64,000 nucleotides of DNA, from positions 744,001 through 808,000 of the forward strand of contig JAJTBS010000001.1 in the NCBI GenBank assembly GCA_021286765.1, read 5' to 3'. The stretch comes from Holophagaceae bacterium (GTDB lineage: Bacteria; Acidobacteriota; Holophagae; Holophagales; Holophagaceae). Below the pieces are notes generated by a model. It worked only from the letters and a program-made list of their open reading frames with translations. It searched no databases and had not been told where the DNA came from. The translations under genes and the position numbers were made by a program. Within the stretch, counting starts at the first letter, position 1, and every line of letters starts with the position of its first letter. Positions 35,272 through 44,037 of the stretch are shown in pieces.

Positions 35272-36614
35272 GGGGTCGCCTCCGGCTGGGGCGGCAGAAT
35301 CACCCGGAAGGTGGCGCCCTCTGACGGGCGGCTCTCCACCGCGACTTCCCCCCCCATCAACCGGCACAGGTGCTTCACGATGGCCAGCCCCAGGCCCGTG
35401 CCCGGCTTGGCCTTCGCGGCCTGGGCCCGGTAGAAGCGCTCGAAGATCCGGCCCTGCTCGGCCTCGGGAATGCCCGGTCCCTGGTCTCGCACCTCCCAGA
35501 CCTGGCCCTGGCTGTTGACTCGCACAGCCAGCTCGACCTGGCCGCCCACGGGGCTGAACTTCAGGGCGTTGGAGAGCAGGTTCTCCAGCACCTGGTGGAG
35601 TCGCAGGGGATCGGCCAGGAGCTTCGTCCCCTCCGGGGCATCCACCTTCAGTGCCAACTCCACCTCACAGGCCGCGGCCCGAGGCTGGAGGTCCCGCATC
35701 AGGCTCTCCAGGAAGCCCGCGAGGTCGAAGCACACCGGAGCCAGATGCAGGGCACCGCTTTCAATGCGGCTCAATTCGGACAGATCGCCCAGCAGCAGGG
35801 TGAGGCGGTCCACGGAACGCATGATGGACTGGGCGCTGGCCTGCGCAGATTCTTCCAGGCGCTCTTCCTGGAGGTTTTCGGCGGCGATCCGGATGGCGGT
35901 CACCGGTGTCTTGAGCTCATGGCTCACGTTGGAGATGAACTTCTGGCGCGTGGTCTCCAGGGCCTCCTGGTTCGTGACGTCATCCAGGGTGAGCAGCACC
36001 CCGCTCACCGATCCCAGGGGGGCGAAGGGGATGGCGCGGACCCGCAGGGTCCGCCCCGCCCGTGCCAGGCGCCATTCGCAGGAGGTCCCCCGGAAGGCCT
36101 GCTGGATCGCGTCCTGGCCGACCTGATCCCGGAACACCTCACCCACGCCCATGCCCTTGGCCAGAGGGGCGCCCAGGCCCAGGTGCCGCTGGGCGGCTGG
36201 ATTGAACTGCTCCAGGTTCCCGGAAGGCCCGAAGAGCAGCACGCCCTCTTCCAGGCGCGCCATGATGCCCGGCAGCAACCGGTCCTCCCGGGCCGCCCGC
36301 TCCTTGAGATCATCGTTCTCGCGCTCCAGCGCCGACCAGGCCCTGGGCAGTTCCTCGATGCTCCGCGGCCGGGTTCCCCCGAGCAGCTGCCCCAGCGGCT
36401 CGGACAGGGGACGCACCTGCCACCGGGCCATGAGGAATACGACCAGGCCGAGGGTGCCGAGAAAGCCCAGGCTCCACAAGATGGAGGTCCCCTTGTGGAC
36501 ACTCATGCCCAGCCCGAAACCCAGGAAGAGCATCGAAACCAGGCAGATCAGGGCGCGCCCCAGAAAGACCGGCATTCCCGACCCATCGCCTCGCTGGGAT
36601 TCATGCTGATTCAT
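35241..36614 (-). CDS. phoR: Phosphate-regulon sensor kinase PhoR-like
   Basis: A 457-residue kinase. Two adjacent N-terminal helices with almost no periplasmic loop (FLGRALICLVSMLFLGFGLG; SILWSLGFLGTLGLVVFLMA), a linker, a PAS domain (about 115-215, RLEEGVLLFGPSGNLEQFNP), HisKA with phospho-His in FISNVSHELKTPVTA, and HATPase (LENLLSNALKFSP, VRDQGPGIPEAE, GTGLGLAIV). The absence of a periplasmic sensor is the PhoR pattern: input comes via PstSCAB-PhoU. It is convergent with phoB, not downstream of it, so it has a separate promoter in the 36615-36727 gap. Confidence 0.9.
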   Translation of the reverse strand: MNQHESQRGDGSGMPVFLGRALICLVSMLFLGFGLGMSVHKGTSILWSLGFLGTLGLVVFLMARWQVRPLSEPLGQLLGGTRPRSIEELPRAWSALERENDDLKERAAREDRLLPGIMARLEEGVLLFGPSGNLEQFNPAAQRHLGLGAPLAKGMGVGEVFRDQVGQDAIQQAFRGTSCEWRLARAGRTLRVRAIPFAPLGSVSGVLLTLDDVTNQEALETTRQKFISNVSHELKTPVTAIRIAAENLQEERLEESAQASAQSIMRSVDRLTLLLGDLSELSRIESGALHLAPVCFDLAGFLESLMRDLQPRAAACEVELALKVDAPEGTKLLADPLRLHQVLENLLSNALKFSPVGGQVELAVRVNSQGQVWEVRDQGPGIPEAEQGRIFERFYRAQAAKAKPGTGLGLAIVKHLCRLMGGEVAVESRPSEGATFRVILPPQPEATPQDPAGPPSR

Positions 36615-36667
36615 GCCCTCAGACCATACACCGCCTGAGGGGCGCCAGGCCGTGATCCCGTGAGAAT

Positions 36668-36702
36668 TTACGCCCCAGTTACGCCCTTGGACCCGGTACA
36701 GT
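36668..36702 (+). promoter_or_regulatory. Candidate Pho box and -10 upstream of the DUF47-pit pair
   Basis: Two exact TTACGCCC copies (36668-36675 and 36679-36686) are spaced 11 bp start to start. Ten bp after the second copy stands TACAGT (36697-36702), a plausible -10. The 11-bp period and the 10-bp gap to the -10 are the geometry of PhoB-activated promoters. The site lies between divergent phoR and DUF47-pit, so it could serve both. Confidence 0.5.
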
Positions 36703-36727
36703 TGAAGGTTGAACGCTGGAGATCCCC

Positions 36728-37375
36728 ATGTCCTTGAACGCCCTGATGCGCTGGCTCAAACCCCGGGAGATGGTCTTCTTCGACCTCCTGGAATCCGCCG
36801 CCGGCAATGCCTACCAGGCCGCCCAGCTCTTCGACCTGGAGATCCGCACCGGGGATCCCGTCCGCTTCGCCGAGCTCCGGCGCCAGATGAAGGACCTGGA
36901 GCACGCTGGAGACGACTACACCCGCGAGACCATGGACCGCCTGAACCAGACCTTCGTCACACCCATCGAGCGGGAAGACATCATGGCCCTGGCCCACGCC
37001 CTTGATGACGTGGTGGACTCGATCCATGCCGTCTGTGAGCGCCTCATCCTCTACCGGATCGCCCATGTGATGCCCGCAGTCACCGAGATCAGCTCCCTGA
37101 TGGTCGAGGGCGCCGGCGAGATCCTCCACCTCATCCGCTCGCTGCGCAACATGTCCAACCAGAAGGAGATCCGGGACCGGATCCAGCGAGTCCACACCCT
37201 TGAAAACAAGGCCGATTCCATCTACCACACCGCGCTGGCCCAGATCTTCGAGGATCCCAAGGATGCCATCGAGATCATCAAGTGGAAGGAGCTCCTCAAC
37301 CGCATCGAGGACGCCACGGACAAGATCGAGCTCGTGGCGAAGGTGGTGGGCTCCACCGTCATGCGCAACGCCTGA
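36728..37375 (+). CDS. DUF47 (PhoU-like) protein, Pit accessory
   Basis: A 215-residue all-helical protein of the DUF47/TIGR00153 family, related to PhoU. It contains acidic motifs that resemble PhoU metal sites: DLEHAGDDYTRE, ALDDVVDSIHAV, LENKADSIYH and RIEDATDKIELVAK. Members are nearly always encoded next to a Pit phosphate transporter and are thought to modulate it; the same is seen here, 9 bp before pit. Confidence 0.93.
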   Translation: MSLNALMRWLKPREMVFFDLLESAAGNAYQAAQLFDLEIRTGDPVRFAELRRQMKDLEHAGDDYTRETMDRLNQTFVTPIEREDIMALAHALDDVVDSIHAVCERLILYRIAHVMPAVTEISSLMVEGAGEILHLIRSLRNMSNQKEIRDRIQRVHTLENKADSIYHTALAQIFEDPKDAIEIIKWKELLNRIEDATDKIELVAKVVGSTVMRNA

Positions 37376-37384
37376 GGACATTCC

Positions 37385-38380
37385 ATGGTCCTCGCGCTCG
37401 TCCTGATCGTCCTGCTGGCCCTGGCCTTCGACTACATCAACGGCTTCCACGACACCGCCAATGCCATCGCCACGGTGGTATCCACGGGCGTGCTCTCCGC
37501 CCGCAAGGCCATTCTGATGGCGGCTCTCCTGAATTTCGGCGGCGCGCTGCTCGGCACCCAGGTGGCCACCACCATCGCCAAGGGCATCGCAGACAGCCAA
37601 TTCGTGGTTCCCGCCGTCATCGTCGCGGCGCTCCTCGCCGCCATCGCCTGGAACCTCATCACCTGGTGGTTCGGGATCCCCTCCAGTTCCAGCCACGCCC
37701 TGGTGGGCGGCCTGGCCGGCGCGGTGGTGGCCCAGGCAGGCCTGGGCGCCCTCCACACCACCAAGCTGAAGGAGGTGGCCACCTTCCTCGTCGTCTCCCC
37801 GGTGGTGGGCTTCTTCATCGCCATGCTCATCATCATCCTGCTGCTCTGGACCTGCCGGCGCATGGCCGGGCACCGGGTCAACATCGCCTTCCGCAAGCTG
37901 CAGCTCGTCTCCGCCGGTGCCATGGCCTTCACCCACGGCACCAATGATGCGCAGAAGGCCATGGGCATCATCGCCCTTGCGCTCATCACCTACGGCAAGC
38001 TCGAGGCCCACGGGGTGAAGGTGGATGTCCCCATCTGGGTGAAGCTGGCCTGCGCGACGGCCATGGGCCTCGGCACCATGTCCGGCGGCTGGAAGATCAT
38101 CAAGACCATGGGCTCCAGGATCGTGAAACTCAGGCCCATCCACGGCTTCGCTGCCGAGACCTCCGCGGCCATCGTGCTCTTCACCACGGCGCACCTGGGC
38201 ATCCCCGTGAGCACGACCCACGTCATCTCAGGCGCCATCATGGGCGTGGGCGCCAGCATGAATGTCTCCGCCGTCCGATGGGGCGTGGCTGGCAACATCC
38301 TGGTGGCCTGGGTCCTCACGATCCCCATCAGTGCCCTGCTGGCCGCGGCCTTCCTCAAACTGGTCACACCCTACTTCTGA
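37385..38380 (+). CDS. pit: Inorganic phosphate transporter, Pit family
   Basis: A 331-residue membrane protein with about ten helices. The two inverted Pit signature repeats are visible: DYINGFHDTANAIATVV at the N-terminus and FTHGTNDAQKAMGI in the middle; also WFGIPSSSSHALVGGL and GIPVSTTHVISGAIMG. It imports phosphate (probably as metal-phosphate) by proton symport with lower affinity than Pst. Co-directional with the DUF47 gene. It places two independent phosphate uptake systems within one island. Confidence 0.95.
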   Translation: MVLALVLIVLLALAFDYINGFHDTANAIATVVSTGVLSARKAILMAALLNFGGALLGTQVATTIAKGIADSQFVVPAVIVAALLAAIAWNLITWWFGIPSSSSHALVGGLAGAVVAQAGLGALHTTKLKEVATFLVVSPVVGFFIAMLIIILLLWTCRRMAGHRVNIAFRKLQLVSAGAMAFTHGTNDAQKAMGIIALALITYGKLEAHGVKVDVPIWVKLACATAMGLGTMSGGWKIIKTMGSRIVKLRPIHGFAAETSAAIVLFTTAHLGIPVSTTHVISGAIMGVGASMNVSAVRWGVAGNILVAWVLTIPISALLAAAFLKLVTPYF

Positions 38381-38563
38381 TCGTTTCGAAGACGTTCCCG
38401 GCAGGGCATCCTCCGGTCACGATTGAGTCGGACACTTGCCTTCCTCGCATTGCGGATGCCCGTCACCGCCTGGTTTCACCATAGTTCCGTGATGTTGGCG
38501 CGGCCGCCATGCCGCCGTCACCGCCGAGGCCGATCCTGGTCCTGAACCCAGGGAGGCACGACC

Positions 38564-39100
38564 ATGACGATCGAGACCCTCACCCCGCATCCAGAAGGTG
38601 TGCGCTACTCCGTCCGCCCGCTGGGCAGTGCAGACTATGTCCACCTCCGTCGCCTGGAGGCCGAGATCTGGTCCGGTGATGGCGCCGGCGAGCTCTGCCC
38701 GCACTACCTGCGGCTCTGCACGGAGCTCTACCGCGACTGGTGCTTCCTGGCCTTCGACGGCGAGCGCCCCGTGGGCTACGTGCTCAACTTCGTGGCGGGC
38801 ACCACGGTCTACTGCGCGACCCTGGCCGTGCACCCCGAGTATCAGAAGGGCCGGGTCAACTACCTGCTCATCCGCGCCATGGTCTCCAAGCTCCTCAATG
38901 AGAACGTCGAGGAATGCCGCTTCCTCGTGGAACCCGACAACAACGATGCCCGCAGCGTCCACAACGCCCTGGGGGCCCGCGTGGTGGAGGAGGTCCGGGA
39001 CTTCTACGGCCCCGGTGACACGCGCCTCTGGTCGGCCATCACCAGGGAGGACCTCGAGCGCGTCCGGGCCCGCTACACCCGCCTGAAATTGGTCTCGTAA
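38564..39100 (+). CDS. GNAT-family N-acetyltransferase
   Basis: A 178-residue GNAT fold: beta strand YSVRPLGSADYVHLRRLEAE, core CFLAFDGERPVGYVLNFV, the acetyl-CoA region ATLAVHPEYQKGRVNYLLIR and FLVEPDNNDARSVHNALGAR at the C-terminus. The pyrophosphate loop is QKGRVN, slightly off the usual R/Q-x-x-G-x-G/A. Its substrate cannot be inferred. The stop overlaps the start of the acyltransferase gene by 1 nt (TAATG), which suggests co-production and perhaps a lipid-related role, though that is inference. Confidence 0.86.
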   Translation: MTIETLTPHPEGVRYSVRPLGSADYVHLRRLEAEIWSGDGAGELCPHYLRLCTELYRDWCFLAFDGERPVGYVLNFVAGTTVYCATLAVHPEYQKGRVNYLLIRAMVSKLLNENVEECRFLVEPDNNDARSVHNALGARVVEEVRDFYGPGDTRLWSAITREDLERVRARYTRLKLVS

Positions 39101-39780
39101 TGAGCTGGACCGGCGTCCTCTGGCCCACCTTCGCCGTCTTGCCACGCCTGGCGACCGGCGCGGAGCCGCAGTCCGGCATGCACCGCTGGGCGCGGCGCAT
39201 GGTGCCAGCCCTCGGGGTGGACCTGGAGGTCATCGGCCACCCCCGCGCCGACATCCAGCTCTGGGTATCGAACCATCTGAGCTGGGTGGACCCGGTGATT
39301 CTCATGAGCCTGCGCCCCATGGGCACCATCGCCAAGGGCGAGGTCGCCGCCTATCCCCTCATCGGCCGCTGGGCGCAGAAATCCGGCATCCACTTCGTGG
39401 ACCGGGAGGACGCCACCAGCCGCGCCGCGGCCCTGGCCAGCTTTGCTTCCTCGCTCGACGCTGGCCGCGACATGCTGCTGTTCCCCGAAGGCACCACCAC
39501 GCGCGGGGACCGGCTGGCGGACTTCTACGAGGGCGGGCTCCGCGCGGCCTTCGACCTGGGCCTGCCCGCGCAGCCGCTGCGGATCTCCAGCCCCGCGCCG
39601 CACTATCCCTGGACGGGCCATGAAACGCTCCTGCCCCATCTCCGTACCCTCTTCGGCACCCGCACCCGCGTTATCGTCACCGCCGAGGACACGCTCTACC
39701 CCGCCGATTTCGGCGATCCCAGCTCCTGGATCGGCGCCTTCAGGTCTGCCCTGGCCCCCCGGAGCTCCGATGTCCGCTGA
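39100..39780 (+). CDS. Lysophospholipid acyltransferase, PlsC family
   Basis: A 226-residue member of the 1-acyl-glycerol-3-phosphate acyltransferase family. Block I is NHLSWVDPVIL (NHxxxxD, here with H and D intact) and block III is FPEGTTTRGDRL. An AKGEVAAYPLIG block II is also present. It could acylate lysophosphatidate or another lipid such as an ornithine lipid; which is not visible. Length is a little short for PlsC and there is a single weak N-terminal hydrophobic stretch. It overlaps the ureohydrolase gene by 11 bp. Confidence 0.88.
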   Translation: MSWTGVLWPTFAVLPRLATGAEPQSGMHRWARRMVPALGVDLEVIGHPRADIQLWVSNHLSWVDPVILMSLRPMGTIAKGEVAAYPLIGRWAQKSGIHFVDREDATSRAAALASFASSLDAGRDMLLFPEGTTTRGDRLADFYEGGLRAAFDLGLPAQPLRISSPAPHYPWTGHETLLPHLRTLFGTRTRVIVTAEDTLYPADFGDPSSWIGAFRSALAPRSSDVR

Positions 39781-40708
39781 CACCCTCCTGCAGGGCCTTC
39801 GAACAGGACTGACCCCTTTTCTGGGCCTGCCCCTGTGCCTCGATCCCCGGCCCGCCATGGGCGTGGTGCTGGGCGCGCCCTGTGATGCGGGCGTGATCAA
39901 CCGGCCAGGCGCCCGGCTGGGCCCCTGGGCCATGCGGGCCGCCTCCATGGGTGTTGGTTCCCACCCCATGCCCGAGCGGCTCCGGGATGGCCGCCCCGGT
40001 CGCGGCCACCCTGCTGCCAAGGGCTGGTTCGATGGCGGCAACATCCCCACCCTGCCCTTCTCGCTGGGGGAGGCCCTCCAAACGGTGCAGGCCACCGTGG
40101 GCGCCTGGGCCCTGGCGGGCTGCCGCACGCTGATGTTGGGCGGCGACCACTCGCTCACCCTCGGGGCCCTCCGCGCCCTGGCCCGCAAGCATGGGCCCCT
40201 GGGCCTCCTGCATCTAGACGCCCACCCCGACGCCGCGGACGGCGCGGCCTGGGGCACGGACATCCACCACGGCACCTGGCTGCGTCAGGCCCTTGAAGAA
40301 GGGCTGCTGGACCCTGAACGCGTGATGCAGGCCGGCCTCCGGGCCCCCCGCTTCGACGATGAGGAACTGGCTTTTCTGCAAAGTGTCGGAGTGCGAATGT
40401 GGACGCCGGCCGATCTGCGCGATCCGCGGCTGGCGCTCCGGCTCAAGGAGGATCTGGCCGCCATTGGGGAAGGCCCGGCCTACCTGAGCCTGGACCTGGA
40501 CGCCCTCGACCCCAGCCTCGTGCCCGCTGTGGCCGAACCCGTGCCGGGCGGATTGAGCCTGGCCGAAACCCTGCGCCTCATCCACGCCGCCCGCCTGTGG
40601 CCGGAACCCTGGGTCGGCGCGGACCTCATGGAGCTGGCCCCCACGCTTGACGGCGCCGAGGCCAGTGCCCGCGTCGCCGTCCACCTCGCCCTCCACCTGC
40701 TCGCCTGA
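39770..40708 (+). CDS. Ureohydrolase (arginase/agmatinase family)
   Basis: A 312-residue binuclear Mn enzyme. Metal-binding motifs: GGDHSLTLG, LLHLDAHPDAAD (DAHxD) and SLDLDALDPS (DxDxxDP). Relatives hydrolyse guanidino compounds such as arginine, agmatine, guanidinobutyrate or formiminoglutamate. The C-terminal ADLMELAPTLDG fits agmatinase/formimidoylglutamase-like enzymes, but the substrate cannot be settled. The start at 39770 is chosen because the longer open frame upstream is a shadow of the acyltransferase gene. Confidence 0.9.
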   Translation: MSADTLLQGLRTGLTPFLGLPLCLDPRPAMGVVLGAPCDAGVINRPGARLGPWAMRAASMGVGSHPMPERLRDGRPGRGHPAAKGWFDGGNIPTLPFSLGEALQTVQATVGAWALAGCRTLMLGGDHSLTLGALRALARKHGPLGLLHLDAHPDAADGAAWGTDIHHGTWLRQALEEGLLDPERVMQAGLRAPRFDDEELAFLQSVGVRMWTPADLRDPRLALRLKEDLAAIGEGPAYLSLDLDALDPSLVPAVAEPVPGGLSLAETLRLIHAARLWPEPWVGADLMELAPTLDGAEASARVAVHLALHLLA

Positions 40709-40715
40709 GGTCGCC

Positions 40716-41219
40716 ATGCCGCCCACCGGTTCGCCCATCGAAGCCTTCCTCCTGCACATCGGTCCCCTGACCTGGGACGACCTGGTCACGGGCTATGATT
40801 TCGGCTTCCTCACCTCCCTGGAGATCCAGATGGCGGCCCCCGGCGAGGGCCTGGCCGTCCAGCGGCTCCGGGCCCTGGAGGGCTCCGCGCTCAAGCATTT
40901 CGAGGCGCATCTATGGGCCGCCTGCGCCGAGGCGGTGGGGAAGACCCCCCGGCCCGGCAGTTCCCGCTGGTCCCAGGCCCAGGATCGCTGGCGCGAGGCC
41001 CTCCTGCGCGAAGCGCTGGGCACCGAGACCACGGCCACCCGGCTGGCCGCCCGGGTGGAGCGGCTCTACGAACAGGTGGGCTGCCCCGAGGACATGCTGG
41101 GCATGCTGAAACCCTCCCAGGCCTGGTCCGGCACGCCCGCCACGGTGGATCCCGTCGCCGTCCAGCGCTTCCTGGACCGCCGGCGCAGCGGCATCCGACG
41201 GTTCGGAACCGCCCCCTAG
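40716..41219 (+). CDS. Uncharacterised protein
   Basis: A 167-residue soluble protein with no family I can name. It has a compact N-terminal motif (IGPLTWDDLVTGYDFGFLTS) that faintly recalls small immunity-type proteins of the DUF2247 kind, followed by helices rich in Ala, Arg and Leu. No signal peptide or membrane segment is seen. A GAGG ribosome site stands 5 nt before the ATG and the start is 7 bp past the ureohydrolase stop, so it is probably real and co-transcribed. Confidence 0.7.
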   Translation: MPPTGSPIEAFLLHIGPLTWDDLVTGYDFGFLTSLEIQMAAPGEGLAVQRLRALEGSALKHFEAHLWAACAEAVGKTPRPGSSRWSQAQDRWREALLREALGTETTATRLAARVERLYEQVGCPEDMLGMLKPSQAWSGTPATVDPVAVQRFLDRRRSGIRRFGTAP

Positions 41220-41252
41220 GTTCATGGCACTCTGGAGGATTCCGGAGCGCCG

Positions 41253-43181
41253 ATGGCCTTGTCAGACCCCAGGTTGGACAGTCTGCTCAGCGGAAAGGGT
41301 CCCAAGCTGGAGCCTCTGCTTCGCTGGCTGCTGGAGGCCTCCCCGGTGGCTTCCGTGGATGGCGAGGCCCGCCGCACGAGCCGCCTGCGGCGCTTGCGGG
41401 AGGCGCTGGATGAGCGGGGTCTGGTCGCCAAGCTGGCCGAGGAATGGAACCATGCCTCGGCCATCCGCCTCCTGGCGGAGACCGGCCTGCCGGACCGGAC
41501 CTCTCTGCTGGGCGAGGGTTTCCTCCGCTTGGTGGATCGGATCATCCCCCGCCTCGATGCCGAGGGCGACCTCTATGCCCTGCTGGACCGGCTGGATCTG
41601 GATGAGGCCGATGCCGCCTGGATCGAGGGCTTGCCCAGAGACCTGCAGAGCACCTGGGCCAGCCTGGTGCGGCCGCCCACCGACATCTGGGTGCATGCGG
41701 CCCGGCTGCTCGCCCACCGGGCCGCCGCCGTGGGCTTGTCCAGGGACCTGCTCAGCCTGGATCCCGCCGGCAGCGATGCGGATTCCCCCTTCTTCAATCT
41801 GACCAAGGCGGTGAGGGAGCGGGGCGAGCGGCCCCAGGATCCCGAAGCCCGACTGGCATGGGAGCGGTGCCGGGCGGAATGCGCCAGGGCCCTGGACCAA
41901 GCCCAGGAGCGGATCGAGGAAAAGGGGGTGTCCACGGACCTGGTCTTCCGCCTCGAGCTTCTCCAGGCTCAATTGGAGCGCATCGCCCAGCTGCTGGCCT
42001 TCGTGCTGGGCGATGGGGATGGCCTGGCCTTCACCGCCGAGCTGGTGCGCGGGAGCGCCTCCCAGCACGGGGTCATGGCGCTGCTCCGGACCACCGTCAA
42101 GCGCCTGGCCCGGAAGGTCGTCGAACATACCGGAGAGACCGGCGAGCACTACATCGCCCGCGACCGTCGGGAATGGCGGCTCATGGGCTGGTCCGCCGCG
42201 GGGGGCGGCCTCCTCACGGCCGGAACGGCCCTGTTCAAGTACGGCTTGTCCGCCCTGCCTCTGGCGCCCCTCCTGCTGGGCCTCGCCCTCTCCTTCAACT
42301 ACGCCGGAAGCTTCTGCCTCATGCAGCTGCTGGGCTTCAGCCTGGCGTCCAAGCAGCCCGCCATGACCGCCGCGGCCCTGGCCCGGGCCCTGGAAGCCGA
42401 CGAAGACCAGACCCGCGAGATCGACCTCATCGCCGCCATCACCCGCACCCAGGTCATCGCCACCCTGGGCAACGTCCTCGCCGCCATGCCTGCGGCCCTG
42501 GGCATCTCCGCACTGTGGATCTGGCTGAGCGGGCACGGCCCCCTCAGCCCAGAGACCGCCCTGCACAGCCTCCACGGCAGCCACCCCTTCCATGGCTGGA
42601 CCCTGGTGTTCGCGGCAGCCACGGGCGTGCTTCTGTGGCTGTCCAGCCTGGCGGCAGGCTGGGCCGCCAACTGGAGCGCCTATCGCCGCCTGCCGGAGGC
42701 CCTGGCCCAGAGCCACCGGATCCAGGCCCTGCTCGGCGGGTCCCGGGCCGCCGCCCTGGGCCGCTTCGTCCACCGCCACATCTCCGGATTCGTGGGCTAT
42801 GCCGTCCTCGGCGGCCTGCTGGTCTTCGTGCCCATGGCCTTCGCCTTCGCCGGCATCCACCTGGAAGTGCGCCATGTGACGCTCCAATCCGCATCACTGG
42901 CCCTGGCCTCGGCGAGCCTCTGGGCCCAGGGCGCCCTGCCCTGGGCGGACGCGCTCTGGGGCCTGCTGGGCATTGCCCTCATCGGCACCTTGAACTTCGC
43001 GGTGTCCTTCGCCCTGGCCCTGTGGACCGCGCTGCGGGCCCGGGGGCTCAGCGGCCGCGCCAGCCGCCACCTCTGGTGGAACATCCTCCGGGCCTTCAAC
43101 CGACAGCCCGGGCGATTCCTCCGTCCCCCGGTCACCGGTGCTACCCTCGATTCCCCCCACCCAGGAGACCCCCATGCGTAG
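41253..43181 (+). CDS. Membrane protein of the so-called 'site-specific recombinase' family (PF10136-like)
   Basis: 642 residues: a ~300-residue charged helical N-terminal half (ending HTGETGEHYIARDRREW), then about six hydrophobic segments (for example AAGGGLLTAGTALFKYGLS, SFNYAGSFCLMQLLGFSLAS, LGISALWIWLS, and AGHALAFAFA-like stretches) separated by short loops. The motif EHTGETGEHYIA and the NYAGSFCLMQLL helix are typical of proteins labelled site-specific recombinase (Neisseria Gcr). No tyrosine- or serine-recombinase active site is visible and the body is membranous, so the name is doubtful. The true role is unknown. Confidence 0.82.
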   Translation: MALSDPRLDSLLSGKGPKLEPLLRWLLEASPVASVDGEARRTSRLRRLREALDERGLVAKLAEEWNHASAIRLLAETGLPDRTSLLGEGFLRLVDRIIPRLDAEGDLYALLDRLDLDEADAAWIEGLPRDLQSTWASLVRPPTDIWVHAARLLAHRAAAVGLSRDLLSLDPAGSDADSPFFNLTKAVRERGERPQDPEARLAWERCRAECARALDQAQERIEEKGVSTDLVFRLELLQAQLERIAQLLAFVLGDGDGLAFTAELVRGSASQHGVMALLRTTVKRLARKVVEHTGETGEHYIARDRREWRLMGWSAAGGGLLTAGTALFKYGLSALPLAPLLLGLALSFNYAGSFCLMQLLGFSLASKQPAMTAAALARALEADEDQTREIDLIAAITRTQVIATLGNVLAAMPAALGISALWIWLSGHGPLSPETALHSLHGSHPFHGWTLVFAAATGVLLWLSSLAAGWAANWSAYRRLPEALAQSHRIQALLGGSRAAALGRFVHRHISGFVGYAVLGGLLVFVPMAFAFAGIHLEVRHVTLQSASLALASASLWAQGALPWADALWGLLGIALIGTLNFAVSFALALWTALRARGLSGRASRHLWWNILRAFNRQPGRFLRPPVTGATLDSPHPGDPHA

Positions 43182-44034
43182 CCTGCTCCTTCCCGCCCTC
43201 CTCGCCACCTCGCTGGTCGCCCAGGACAAGCCGGCCCCCGTGCGGCTGACGCCCCTGCGCGTCAGCCCCGCCGCCACGCTCTCCCAGGAGATCGGCATCA
43301 GCAAGATTGAGCTCACCTTCGCCCGCCCGGCCGTGAAGGGCCGGAAGATCTGGGGCGAGGTCGTGCCCTACGGCCAGGTCTGGCGGGCCGGTGCCAACGG
43401 CGCCACGGTGTTCACCCTCAGCCACCCGGCCAAGGTCGCCGGCAAGGATGTCCCCGCCGGAACCTATGGCTTCTTCGTGATCCCCTCCGAGAAATCCTGG
43501 ACGTTGATCCTGAACCGGAAGGCCAAGCAGTGGGGCGCCTACGAGTACAAGAAGGAAGAAGACGTGATGCGATGGGAGGCCACACCCCAGGCCGCCGCCC
43601 ACCAGGAGTATCTGGAATACCGGGTGCTGCCCACGGGCCTGGATGGCGCCGTGGTGGAGCTCGGCTGGGAGAAGCTGAAGGTGAGCTTCCCCGTGGCCTT
43701 CGACACCCGGGCCATCTACTGGGCCCACCTGGAGGACAAGCTGAAGCAAGCTCCGGAGACGGACTGGGTGCCCTGGTACCAGGCTGCGAAGTACTGCCAG
43801 GACCAGGCCATCGAGGCCCAGAAGGCCCTGGGGTGGATCGAGAAGAGCCTGAAGATCGGCGAGAGCTTCTGGAATCACGAGACCGCTGCGCGGATCTACA
43901 AGGACGCCAAGCGCATGCCCGAGGCGCTCACCCACCTCCAGAAGGCCATCGACCTGTCCAAGCCCGGCGGCGCCCCGAAGGAATACACCGAGAACCTGGA
44001 GAAGGAGCTGGCCGCCTGGAAGGGACTGAAGTAG
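43174..44034 (+). CDS. DUF2911 exported protein
   Basis: A 286-residue protein with a signal peptide (MRSLLLPALLATSLVAQ). The DUF2911 core is clear: RVSPAATLSQEIG, TFARPAVKGRKIWGEVVPYG and VWRAGANGATVF, then GTYGFFVIP. The C-terminal third is helical with TPR-like repeats (QKALGWIEKSLKIGESFW, EALTHLQKAIDLSKPG). AGGAG precedes the ATG at 43174, which overlaps the upstream gene by 8 bp. The family is common in Acidobacteriota and Bacteroidetes; its function is unknown. Confidence 0.88.
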   Translation: MRSLLLPALLATSLVAQDKPAPVRLTPLRVSPAATLSQEIGISKIELTFARPAVKGRKIWGEVVPYGQVWRAGANGATVFTLSHPAKVAGKDVPAGTYGFFVIPSEKSWTLILNRKAKQWGAYEYKKEEDVMRWEATPQAAAHQEYLEYRVLPTGLDGAVVELGWEKLKVSFPVAFDTRAIYWAHLEDKLKQAPETDWVPWYQAAKYCQDQAIEAQKALGWIEKSLKIGESFWNHETAARIYKDAKRMPEALTHLQKAIDLSKPGGAPKEYTENLEKELAAWKGLK

Positions 44035-44037
44035 TCC

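Noticed and set aside
41253-43181. Mobile element because of the 'site-specific recombinase' resemblance
   Set aside because: No recombinase active site, no flanking inverted or direct repeats and no cargo; it is a membrane protein.
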